From CAZKTO01 sp964555685 (GTDB lineage Bacteria > Chloroflexota > Dehalococcoidia > SHYB01), in assembly GCA_964555685.1 (NCBI GenBank), contig CAZKTO010000054.1:1-21893 (forward strand): a stretch of 21,893 nucleotides of DNA, read 5' to 3'. The position numbers were made by a program, and so were the translations under genes. The notes beneath the pieces were generated by a model. It saw only the letters and a program-made list of their open reading frames with translations. It was not told the DNA's origin and made no database searches. This document shows, in pieces, positions 6,647-14,131 of this stretch (the first letter of the stretch is position 1; every line of letters begins with the position of its first letter).

Positions 6647-8143
6647 ATGACCACCCTGGCCAACAAGCCCTTGCGATACCAGATGTTCGTGGACGGACGC
6701 TGGACCGACCCGCGCGGCGGCGGCTCGTATGCCATCCCTAACCCGGCCACCGAGGAGACCGTGGGCTACGCCCCCAACGCCACCCGGGAAGACATGCGCC
6801 AGGCCATCGCAGCGGCGCGGAAGGCCTTTGACGAAGGCCCGTGGCCTCGCATGACGCCCCGCGAGCGCCATCGCGTGCTCATGCAGTTCTCGGACGCCCT
6901 GGCGCGCCGCCGCGACCTGTTCCGCCAGCTCCTGGTGGAGGAGGCAGGCGCGGAGCACAACCTGCACAAGTTCCAGGTGGATGCGCCGCCCATCTTCATG
7001 GCCAACTACGCGGAGCTGGCTCTGCGCTGGGAGTTCCAGGAGATACTGCCGCCGTCTATGCGGCACGGCGCCGAGTGGCAGTCCACGGCCACCATCATGG
7101 TCAACCACCAGCCCGCGGGCGTCTGCGGCGTCATCCCCACGTGGAACTTCCCGCTGTATGTGACGGTGCAGAAGATCGGCCCGGCCCTGGCAACAGGCTG
7201 CACCGTCGTTGTCAAGCCGGCGCCCTACACTCCACTGACCGGCCTGGAGATCGCCAAGGCCGCAGCGGAAACGGACCTCCCGCCCGGCGTCTTCAACGTG
7301 GTCACCGGCGAAAGCCCGGATTTGGGCGAGGAGCTGGTGGTCAGCCCGCTGGTGGACAAGGTCAGCTTTACGGGGAGTATTCCCACCGGCAAACGGATCA
7401 TGGAACTGGGCGCCAGGACCCTCAAGCGCCTAACCCTGGAGCTAGGGGGCAAGTCCGCCTCCATCGTGCTGGACGACGCGGACATTGACCACGTGGCGCC
7501 GCACATCGCCTTCTCGCCCAACCATCATGCCGGCCAGGGCTGCGGCGCCCTCTCGCGCTGCCTGCTGCCGGAGAAGCTCTACGAAAGGATGCTGGCGGCC
7601 ATGGTCGCCTATGTCCGCGCCATGAAAGTTGGCAACCCGGCGGATCCCACGGTGGTGATGGGCCCGCTGATCCGCGAAGAGCGCCGGCTGCGAGTGGAGG
7701 AATACATCGCCGCCGGCATCAGCCAGGGGGCTGAGCTGGTCACCGGCGGCAAGCGCCCGAGTCACCTACGCAAGGGCTACTTTCTGGAGCCAACGGTCTT
7801 CTCACGTGTCCGCAACGACATGAGGATCGCTCAAGAGGAGATCTTCGGCCCTGTCCTTTCGGTGATCCCGTACAAGACCGTCGAAGAGGCCATCCAGATC
7901 GCGAACGACTCTCGCTACGGCCTCAGCGGCGCCGTGTTCACCAAGGACAAGGCCAGGGGAATCGAGGTGGCGCGGCGCATCCGCACCGGCGTGATCTCCG
8001 TGGGCGGGTACGAAGGCTCGCGGGGCAGTCCCCTGGACTGGCTTTACGCACCCTTCGGCGGGTTCAAGGAGAGCGGCCTGGGCCGCGAGGGCGGCATGTG
8101 GGGCATGCGCGACTTCACGGAGCCCCAGACTATTACCTGGTGA
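6647..8143 (+). CDS. NAD(P)-dependent aldehyde dehydrogenase
   Basis: This 498-residue protein is a typical aldehyde dehydrogenase oxidising an aldehyde to the acid. The general-base Glu is E265 (LELGGKSA) and the nucleophile is C299 (GQGCGALSR); the 34-residue spacing is normal. The cofactor-binding region is seen at TWNFPLY, VVKPAPYTPLT and FTGSIPTGKRIM. The C-terminal PFGGFKESGLGREGG block is complete. The ATG at 6647 is chosen because it lies at the family's usual distance from the first strand (YQMFVDGRW); an upstream in-frame ATG at 6596 lies inside the terminator hairpin and is unlikely. The terminator separates this gene from the lipoprotein gene, so it probably has its own promoter or relies on read-through. 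Substrate cannot be assigned; the surrounding genes suggest an acid-producing step before CoA activation. Confidence 0.93.
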   Translation: MTTLANKPLRYQMFVDGRWTDPRGGGSYAIPNPATEETVGYAPNATREDMRQAIAAARKAFDEGPWPRMTPRERHRVLMQFSDALARRRDLFRQLLVEEAGAEHNLHKFQVDAPPIFMANYAELALRWEFQEILPPSMRHGAEWQSTATIMVNHQPAGVCGVIPTWNFPLYVTVQKIGPALATGCTVVVKPAPYTPLTGLEIAKAAAETDLPPGVFNVVTGESPDLGEELVVSPLVDKVSFTGSIPTGKRIMELGARTLKRLTLELGGKSASIVLDDADIDHVAPHIAFSPNHHAGQGCGALSRCLLPEKLYERMLAAMVAYVRAMKVGNPADPTVVMGPLIREERRLRVEEYIAAGISQGAELVTGGKRPSHLRKGYFLEPTVFSRVRNDMRIAQEEIFGPVLSVIPYKTVEEAIQIANDSRYGLSGAVFTKDKARGIEVARRIRTGVISVGGYEGSRGSPLDWLYAPFGGFKESGLGREGGMWGMRDFTEPQTITW

Positions 8144-8205
8144 TCGGCAACCCAAGGTAACCCCCGTGCTTGCGGCATTTGCCTTACTCCCGCTCCCTCT
8201 GGAAG

Positions 8206-8328
8206 AGAGCCTGCCCCTTCGCCAGGATAGGTCCTTCGCTTTCGCTCAGGACTCGATTCGCTCGGCTCAGGGCAGGCTCTGAGCCCTCTTCGGCGGAGCC
8301 TGCCCTGAACTTGTTGAAGGGTTCAGGG
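8206..8328. repeat. hairpin-rich intergenic repeat between convergent genes
   Basis: The 327-bp gap between the convergent aldehyde dehydrogenase and amidohydrolase genes (8144-8470) has no credible gene and is filled with inverted repeats. AGAGCCTGCCC at 8206-8216 pairs with GGGCAGGCTCT at 8270-8280. The block GAGCCTGCCCTGAAC at 8296-8310 repeats the same core, and CCCTGAAC at 8303-8310 pairs with GTTCAGGG at 8321-8328 over a 10-nt loop. The style, with TTCGCT and CAGGGCAGGCTC blocks, resembles dispersed intergenic repeats of high-GC environmental genomes. It may act as a two-way terminator. Confidence 0.6.
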
Positions 8329-8470
8329 TAAACTCCGCGAAGGAGTGCAGGGTGAGGGTTACTCGCCTCTCTCAGAGCAAAGGCGCAGCGCTGGTGTTCC
8401 CATAGGGACACGGCGCCGCCGTGCCCCTACGGAGCTAGACCCTGTCCTTATGGAGTGCGATCGGCGAGCG

Positions 8471-9928
8471 CTACATGCCCAGCCGGTACTGGTCCGTGGC
8501 GACAGCGTCCCTGCCACGACCGTGCTGGCGTGGGTTGGACTCCTGCTCCCACCAGCGCTCGAACTCTTCGCTGCTTTCCTTAGGGAACCAGTCCGGGCGG
8601 GGGATCGGCCCCGGGTCCTGCGTTACATAGAGCTTCGGCTTGATGCCGTAGAACTCGCAGGCGTTGCGGCCCATGAGCTTGGCTTGGACGCGCTCCGGCA
8701 CCTCGCACTTGTCCATGGCCCGCAGCGAGCGCCAGGCGTCGGCGCCGTCGTGGTGGTAGGCGTCCGATGCCCAGATGCCGATCTTCTCGAAGAGGCCTTG
8801 CCACAGCCGGAAGACAGGCTCCTCGTCGCTCTCGAAGGAGATCTTGCACTGGGAGAAGAAGGCCTCGCTGGGCAGGCGGTCAGCCTTGGTCCGGCGCTCA
8901 TTGCGGTACAGCGTGAAGAGGCGGTCGCAGTGTTCGAGGAGGACCGGCAGCCAGGTGGCGTTGGACTCGAAGATCGCCATCTTGAGGTTCGGGTAGCGGT
9001 CCAGAAAGCCCGAGAGGAGCACCTGGGAGAGCCAGGTCATAGCCTCGAAGATGAAGCCCAGGAGTTGCACGTCCACGGCCCGGCCAGCGCCGTTGCCCGC
9101 ATAGTGAATGTATTGTCCTGGCGAGAAGGGCATGGCCGCTGGGTTCGGCGTATCCCCCAGCGGCGTCAGCGAGGTCAAGCGCCCCTGGGAGGCGGTGAAG
9201 GTGTGCATGCCCAGCACCAGCCCCGTTTCCTCAAACGTGCGGTAGATAGGGTCCCACATGGTGCCCCGGATGGTGCCCACCATGGCCATGGGGTTGATGC
9301 GGTTGGGGTAGTTGCCGTTGGCGTCTATGGGCCGCACCAGGGCCACCGGGAACTTCATCTCCGCCATGCGTCGCAGCTCGGCCACAGTGAACCTGGTGTC
9401 CTGGACGGGCAGCCAGCCAGCGGCATGCAGGCGGTCAGGATCGGTGTTGCACCAGTCGCGGGCCCAGTTGTTGTAGGCGCGGGCGATGCCGTAAGCGCCC
9501 TCGGCGCTCTCCACAAAGGGAAAGTGGGAGACCATCATGGTGGGGATGACCAGCACTTGATCTATGCCCATGAGGTCCAGGTCTTCGAGGCGCGCCTTGG
9601 CCTCGTACGCACCTTTGTGCAGCAGGTAGTCGCACTGCTCCTTGTCCAGCGGTATCTGCTGCAAGCGCCGGATGATGCGGTTGCTCATGCCCGGGCCCGC
9701 CAAGCAGGCCGGATTGAAAGAAGCGAAGTCGGACTCGGCGCCGCTGATGACCCGCCAGCGGCCGTTCAGGATGCCGCCGTCCTTGTCGCGCCAGTACGCT
9801 TGCTTCACCAGGTCGCGGTATTTGGGCTCCACGTACCGCTCCCAGATTTCGGGCGGGTCGTTGACGTGGGCGTCACAATCGAAGACTGGAAAGCTTTTGG
9901 TCTGGCGCTTCTTGGCGCTGGTGGGCAT
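8471..9928 (-). CDS. amidohydrolase-2 family metal-dependent hydrolase or decarboxylase
   Basis: This 485-residue TIM-barrel protein belongs to the amidohydrolase-2 (PF04909-type) group, which includes ACMS decarboxylase, gamma-resorcylate decarboxylase and 5-carboxyvanillate decarboxylase. The first metal motif is D19-x-H21 (DCDAH) instead of the HxH of classical amidohydrolases, as in the Asp/Glu-x-His subgroup. The late catalytic Asp is retained at D389 (WASDAYHHD). Other barrel blocks include VLVIPTMM and FDRYPNLKM-like FLDRYPNLKMAIFES. The ATG at 9928 has a good GAGGAGG site 5 nt upstream; the open frame before it is not family-like. It is the last gene of a minus-strand unit, 67 bp after the thiolase gene. 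A C-C bond hydrolase or decarboxylase acting on a cyclic acid is plausible; the exact reaction is unknown. Confidence 0.87.
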   Translation of the reverse strand: MPTSAKKRQTKSFPVFDCDAHVNDPPEIWERYVEPKYRDLVKQAYWRDKDGGILNGRWRVISGAESDFASFNPACLAGPGMSNRIIRRLQQIPLDKEQCDYLLHKGAYEAKARLEDLDLMGIDQVLVIPTMMVSHFPFVESAEGAYGIARAYNNWARDWCNTDPDRLHAAGWLPVQDTRFTVAELRRMAEMKFPVALVRPIDANGNYPNRINPMAMVGTIRGTMWDPIYRTFEETGLVLGMHTFTASQGRLTSLTPLGDTPNPAAMPFSPGQYIHYAGNGAGRAVDVQLLGFIFEAMTWLSQVLLSGFLDRYPNLKMAIFESNATWLPVLLEHCDRLFTLYRNERRTKADRLPSEAFFSQCKISFESDEEPVFRLWQGLFEKIGIWASDAYHHDGADAWRSLRAMDKCEVPERVQAKLMGRNACEFYGIKPKLYVTQDPGPIPRPDWFPKESSEEFERWWEQESNPRQHGRGRDAVATDQYRLGM

Positions 9929-9995
9929 CGCCGCCTCCTCGGAATAATCGCGGTGAAATCTTACCTGAGCAGACCGGACAGGCCCCAAAGGTCAG

Positions 9996-11180
9996 CTAAT
10001 CGTCTCGCACCAGGAGCAGGCAGCCGCCGAACGCACCGCCGCCGTTGGAGCTGACGGCCACGCGGGCGTTGGGCACCTGCCGCACTCCCGAAGCGCCGCG
10101 CAACTGCTGCACCGTCTCGACGACATGGTTCACGCCATGCCGGCGTCCTACGTTGAGGGCGCCGCCGTCCGGGTTCACGGGCAGCCTGCCATCCAGGCGT
10201 GTGTGGCCCGCGGCGACGAAGGGCCCGCTCTCGCCGAGCGGCACGAGGCCCAGGCCCTCCAGCCAGTGCAGCGTGAGCACGGTGAAGCCGTCGTACAGCC
10301 CGGCGACCTGCACGTCCCTGGGCTTGTACGCCGTCTTTGCCCACAGGTTCTTCCCAGCATAGTGGGGCGCGTTCTGCGTGTAGTCCTCAAGAAAGACGAA
10401 GTCTCCGGCGGCAGCGCCCGTGGTGGGCGCGGTGGCATAGCCCCAACTCTCCACGTACACCGGGGGATGACGCAGGCCCTTGGCCCGCTCCTCCGTGGTC
10501 ACGATGATGCAGCCCACAGAATCCACGGGGTAGTCGCAGTCCAGCAGGCGCAGCGGCTCGGAGATCCAACGGGAGCTGAGGTAGTCCTCCATGGTGAGCG
10601 GCGTGCGGAAGATGGCGCCCTCGTTCAGGGTGGCGGCGTGGCGCTGGGCCACGGCCAGCGCGCCAAAGTGCTCGGGCTTGGTGCCGAACCGGTCCATGTG
10701 GGCCCGCATGAAGTAGGCCGCCCACTGCGGCCCCGAAAGGTGCCCAAACGGCGCCGTGAACTGCTGGTCGCCGCCGTAGCGCACCTTAGGGGCCTGCGAC
10801 GCCGCGAACCGCTGGGCGATGGCCCGGTAGGCGATGGCCGTGTGGCAGCTCCCCGACGCCACTGCCGCCACGGCGTGCAGGGCCGCGGTGATGAACGCCG
10901 GCCCGCTGCAAATGCCCGAGAACCATGCGAGGTTGGAGATGCCGAGCATGGCCGCGAGGTTGACCGGCTCCACGAATGGCTGGTGCCGGAACCCGTAGCC
11001 GCAGATGCCGTCAACATCCTGGGGACGCAGCCCGGCGTCCTCCAGCGCTTCCTTGGCGGCGAAGGCTACCTGGGCATCCAGGTACCGCTCTGTGGCGCCA
11101 GCGGTGCTCGAGTCCTGGCGCCGGGCCGGAGGCATCGCCACGCCCACAATGGCGACCCGCGGCCGCCGCGCTGGACTCAT
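9996..11180 (-). CDS. thiolase-like (SCP2-type) acyl-CoA acetyltransferase/aldolase subunit
   Basis: This 394-residue protein is a member of the non-classical SCP2-thiolase group. It starts with RVAIVGVA, and the nucleophile position carries C91 in SGICSGPAF. The C-terminal half has the NPDGGALN block and a final NGGGAFGG loop, in which the second catalytic Cys of ordinary thiolases is missing. Proteins of this type pair with DUF35 partners, as in the steroid side-chain aldolase Ltp2-ChsH2, where they cleave by a retro-aldol rather than thiolytic reaction. Its ATG overlaps the stop of the DUF35 gene by 4 bp (ATGA), a sign of translational coupling. The in-frame extension upstream is not family-like. 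I infer a two-protein acyl-CoA-cleaving complex; the acyl group is unknown. Confidence 0.88.
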   Translation of the reverse strand: MSPARRPRVAIVGVAMPPARRQDSSTAGATERYLDAQVAFAAKEALEDAGLRPQDVDGICGYGFRHQPFVEPVNLAAMLGISNLAWFSGICSGPAFITAALHAVAAVASGSCHTAIAYRAIAQRFAASQAPKVRYGGDQQFTAPFGHLSGPQWAAYFMRAHMDRFGTKPEHFGALAVAQRHAATLNEGAIFRTPLTMEDYLSSRWISEPLRLLDCDYPVDSVGCIIVTTEERAKGLRHPPVYVESWGYATAPTTGAAAGDFVFLEDYTQNAPHYAGKNLWAKTAYKPRDVQVAGLYDGFTVLTLHWLEGLGLVPLGESGPFVAAGHTRLDGRLPVNPDGGALNVGRRHGVNHVVETVQQLRGASGVRQVPNARVAVSSNGGGAFGGCLLLVRDD

Positions 11181-11614
11181 CGCTTGCCCCCGACAAGCGC
11201 AGGCTCGAACTCCGGCAGCGTAACCTCGTCGTCCACGCGTCGGAAGGTCACCGACACGGGCATGCCCGTGCGCACCTGCCCCGGCTCGATGCCACGCAGC
11301 CCGGAGACCAGGCGCAGGCCCGGCTGCTCCTCCAGCTCCACGATGGCGACCACGTAGGGCAGACGCTTGGCCATGGCAGGATGGAAGACGTGCCGGGTTA
11401 CGGTATAGCAGTAGACACGGCCCCTGCCCGACATCTGCTGAGGCGCCAGGTTGGTCGAGAGACAGCGGCGGCAGAGGGGCCGTGGCGGATGGGCGTAGTA
11501 GCCGCAGTCTGCACACCGCTGGATGAGCAAGCGGTGCTGCCTGGCGCCCTCCCAGAAAAATCGAGTTGTCTCGTCAGGCTCCGGCAGGGGCGGCTGGCTC
11601 AGTTCAGCAGTCAT
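11177..11614 (-). CDS. DUF35 zinc-ribbon/OB-fold protein, partner of the thiolase
   Basis: This 145-residue protein has the DUF35 layout. An N-terminal helix (PDETTRFFWEGARQHRLL in part) leads into a rubredoxin-like zinc ribbon with C34/C37 and C48/C51, and an OB-fold of about 80 residues follows with VYCYTVTRHVFHP and the late PVSVTF strand. DUF35 proteins typically bind acyl-CoA and form complexes with SCP2-type thiolases. The gene overlaps the thiolase by 4 bp. I chose the ATG at 11614 by family length; a TTG at 11641 in the same frame is also possible, and neither has a strong ribosome site. It starts 29 bp after the upstream amidohydrolase gene. Confidence 0.88.
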   Translation of the reverse strand: MTAELSQPPLPEPDETTRFFWEGARQHRLLIQRCADCGYYAHPPRPLCRRCLSTNLAPQQMSGRGRVYCYTVTRHVFHPAMAKRLPYVVAIVELEEQPGLRLVSGLRGIEPGQVRTGMPVSVTFRRVDDEVTLPEFEPALVGGKR

Positions 11615-11643
11615 GACTGATGGACGCGGTTTCCAGAGCAATG

Positions 11644-12708
11644 CTAGTTCAACTGGTAGAGCCGGGCTGCATTATCATGCACGATCATGCGCTTCTCGGC
11701 CTCCGGCACTCCCTTGAAATGCTGCTCCAGCACCTTCGCGGAGTCCGGCCAGGTGGAGTCCGGGTGCGGGTAGTCAGTGGCCCACATCAGTGTCTCTACA
11801 CCAGTCCACTGGCGTGTGGCGATGCCGACCGGGTCGTCTTCAAAGGTCGCGTGGCCCTGCCGGCGCCAGTAGGTGCTGGGCAGCTCGGAGACCACACTGC
11901 GCTCCTTCCAGGCATGCCGGTGGAACATGGTGTCCAGGCGCGTGAGGTAGTAGCCGATCCACCCGATGCCGGCCTCGACCAGCACCATGTGGAGCTTGGG
12001 GAATCTAGGCAGCGGCCCCGCCAGGATCCACTGGGCGACGAGTTGCGACATAGTGATGGGCGGCAGCGACTTGGTGATGGCCTTGGATGGCAGTGGGTCA
12101 CTCTCTAGCACGTAGTCGAGGCCCTTGCTGGTGTTGGTGTGCAGGCTGATGGGGATGCCCACATCCTGGGCCGTGGCCCAGATGGGGTCGTACTGGCGGT
12201 CCCAGTAGGGCGGCAGGCCCAGCAGGTCAGGATAGGTGGGCACGATGGCGGCCTTGAACCCCTTCTTCGCCAGCCGGTTCAACTCGTGGACGCCGTCCTC
12301 CACGCTCTGCACGGGAAAGACCGCCACTGGGATGAGCCGGTCCCTGGAGACGGCGATCCACTCGCCCAGCGCATCGTTGTACGCGCGGAAGCAGGCGATG
12401 CGTGCCTCAGTGTCCTTCAGCGCGTAGAACGCACTCAGGTCCCAGCCCAGCTTGTCCTGGCCATACATGACCTCGGCGTCCACCTTATCGGTGTCCATGT
12501 CCTTGATGCGCTGGTGCGGGTCCCATGCGCCCGAGCGGTTACGGGACGGCCAGTCGTGCTCACGAGACTTGCCCCACTTGGCGGCGCTGCGGGCCGCATT
12601 CTCGTTGAGGGCCTGGTGCGCCATCTCGTGGTACTTCTCGGGGAGATGGCCGAAGAACTTTTCGTCGGTGATGCTGATGTGAGAGTCGGCGGAGATGATA
12701 CGTTGCAA
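11644..12708 (-). CDS. amidohydrolase-2 family protein, first gene of the minus-strand unit
   Basis: This 354-residue TIM-barrel metal-dependent protein has D8-x-H10 (ISADSHISI) as the first metal motif, SLHTNTS with a central His in the middle of the barrel, and D312 in WATDYPHPD as the late catalytic Asp. It is therefore complete by the amidohydrolase-2 pattern, including the HDNAARLYQL ending typical of the family. The start is TTG at 12708: GGAGGG lies 5 nt upstream and the family motif begins right after it, with no ATG in a sensible position. A near-consensus promoter lies about 50 nt upstream. The DUF35, thiolase and second amidohydrolase genes follow in order. Hydrolysis or decarboxylation of a carboxylic acid is likely, with substrate unknown. 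Confidence 0.9.
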   Translation of the reverse strand: MQRIISADSHISITDEKFFGHLPEKYHEMAHQALNENAARSAAKWGKSREHDWPSRNRSGAWDPHQRIKDMDTDKVDAEVMYGQDKLGWDLSAFYALKDTEARIACFRAYNDALGEWIAVSRDRLIPVAVFPVQSVEDGVHELNRLAKKGFKAAIVPTYPDLLGLPPYWDRQYDPIWATAQDVGIPISLHTNTSKGLDYVLESDPLPSKAITKSLPPITMSQLVAQWILAGPLPRFPKLHMVLVEAGIGWIGYYLTRLDTMFHRHAWKERSVVSELPSTYWRRQGHATFEDDPVGIATRQWTGVETLMWATDYPHPDSTWPDSAKVLEQHFKGVPEAEKRMIVHDNAARLYQLN

Positions 12709-12763
12709 CTCGGCCCTCCCCGACTGCCGGCTTCTGACAGACTTGCGTCACAGGCTCGGAGCG

Positions 12764-12792
12764 AGTATAACTTCACGCGTATTCCCTGTCAA
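12764..12792 (-). promoter_or_regulatory. near-consensus sigma-70 promoter of the amidohydrolase/DUF35/thiolase unit
   Basis: On the minus strand, TTGACA (12792-12787) and TATACT (12769-12764) are separated by exactly 17 nt. This gives 6 of 6 and 5 of 6 matches to consensus. Transcription would start near 12757, leaving a leader of about 50 nt before the TTG start at 12708. It lies in the divergent region shared with the plus-strand amidohydrolase. Confidence 0.8.
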
Positions 12793-12910
12793 AAGCGGCG
12801 CCGAATTTTGTGCATCTCTGGCCCGTATTGTGACGGTGTTGCACCGCGTGCGCGGCTGACACTGCATCATCGCGCAGGGAGACTCGGCCCGCTGGCTCTT
12901 AGGAGATCGA

Positions 12911-14107
12911 ATGGCCGCGAAACCAGCGTTCGTTGTGGACTGCGATAGCCACGTCTTTGAGCCCTCCATCATCTGGGACGAGTTCCTGGAGCCTGCCTAC
13001 CGCGTGCCGGCCCGCTCAGCCTTCTGGCACCACGTGCACAATTCTGGGCTTATCTCCGTCATCGTCAACGGCAAGCCCGCCAGGCCCATGAACCAGGGCA
13101 AACTCATCCGCCAGGCCATCTGGGAACCCGGCATGACCCCGGAGAAGATCGGCGGCCTGGACCCCTCGAAGCCGCGGCCCATTACGCCGGGGGGCCAGGA
13201 CCCCAAAGCGCGCCTGCGGGATATGGACACCATGGGCATCCAGGCCAGCCTCGTCTTCCCCACGCTCTTCGCCGAGTACTTCCCGGTGGTCGAGAACCCG
13301 GACGTGGCCTACGCCCTGGCCCGCGCCTACAACGACTGGGTGCTCACCTACGCCAGCGCCGCGCCCCAGCGCTTGTTTCCAGTGGCCGTGCTGCCGCTGC
13401 AGGACATCGCCTTCGCTATCGAAGAGCTGCGCCGCGCTGCCGGCCTGGGGTTCAAGGCCGCCTTCCTGCGCCCTTCGTTCTTTGATAGCCGCTTCCTGGT
13501 GCACCGGTCGCTGGAGCCAATCTGGGCCGCATTCGAAAAGCTGGGCGTCGTCGCCTTTGTGCACCCGTCGCCGGGCAGCACCAATCCCCAGTGGACCTCG
13601 ACCGGCGCCTTCGTGGAGCGCGTCGCAGCCAATCTCCAAGTCGGACATAACGTGGCCGAGGCCGCTGCACCCCGCATGGACAGCATGCTCACCCTCGCGG
13701 CCTTCGCCTTCTGCGGTCACATGGAGAACTACCCCAAGCTCAAGCTGGCCTTCGCCCACGCTGGCGCCTCCTGGGTGCCGTTGGTGCTGGAGAAAGCCGA
13801 GACCTATCTGACCCTCACCAGCGGCATCCGCGACGTGAGCCTGGAGCCCAGGCACGTCTTCGAGCAGCACCCGGCGCTGGTAACCTTCGACGCGTGGGAG
13901 GCCACGGTGGCGCGGCTGCCGGACCTCTTCCGGGACAAGGTTGCCTGGGGCTCCCGCTACCCGCACCATGACGCCTCGACCCCGGAGGAGGCAGTGGCCA
14001 TGCTCCAGAAGCATGGCGCTTTGGCGGAGGACGTCCGGAAGGTGATGGGGGAGAACGCAGCGCGCTTCCTGGGCATCTCTGCCACCCGGCCTGCAAAGGC
14101 CCAGTGA
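12911..14107 (+). CDS. amidohydrolase-2 family protein with an Asp-to-Arg change in the late catalytic motif
   Basis: This 398-residue protein is of the same TIM-barrel group as the two minus-strand amidohydrolases. It has D12-x-H14 (VVDCDSHVF), FVHPSPG in the central barrel and FAHAGASW later. The block that carries the catalytic Asp in its two neighbours (TDYPHPD and SDAYHHD) reads SRYPHHD here, so the Asp is replaced by R349 (CGC codon at 13955). The codons around are well formed, so this is not a frameshift. Activity may therefore be changed or lost, or a nearby Asp may serve. The ATG at 12911 has AGGAG at 5-6 nt. The gene is divergent from the minus-strand unit and leads the kinase/SDR/ACAD group, with the kinase following after 24 bp. 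Confidence 0.88.
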   Translation: MAAKPAFVVDCDSHVFEPSIIWDEFLEPAYRVPARSAFWHHVHNSGLISVIVNGKPARPMNQGKLIRQAIWEPGMTPEKIGGLDPSKPRPITPGGQDPKARLRDMDTMGIQASLVFPTLFAEYFPVVENPDVAYALARAYNDWVLTYASAAPQRLFPVAVLPLQDIAFAIEELRRAAGLGFKAAFLRPSFFDSRFLVHRSLEPIWAAFEKLGVVAFVHPSPGSTNPQWTSTGAFVERVAANLQVGHNVAEAAAPRMDSMLTLAAFAFCGHMENYPKLKLAFAHAGASWVPLVLEKAETYLTLTSGIRDVSLEPRHVFEQHPALVTFDAWEATVARLPDLFRDKVAWGSRYPHHDASTPEEAVAMLQKHGALAEDVRKVMGENAARFLGISATRPAKAQ

Positions 14108-14131
14108 AGGTATCTATAAAGAGGAGGGGAC

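Noticed and set aside
8345..10054. Long plus-strand open frame of 569 codons
   Set aside because: It lies opposite the amidohydrolase gene, whose motifs and ribosome site are clear; the plus-strand protein has no recognisable family and is rich in Val, Gly and Ala, as expected of a shadow frame in GC-rich DNA.
11644..11672. tRNA-like A box (TAGTTCAACTGG) near the end of an amidohydrolase gene
   Set aside because: No B box or acceptor stem follows at the right distance, and the stretch encodes the conserved C-terminus of the amidohydrolase.
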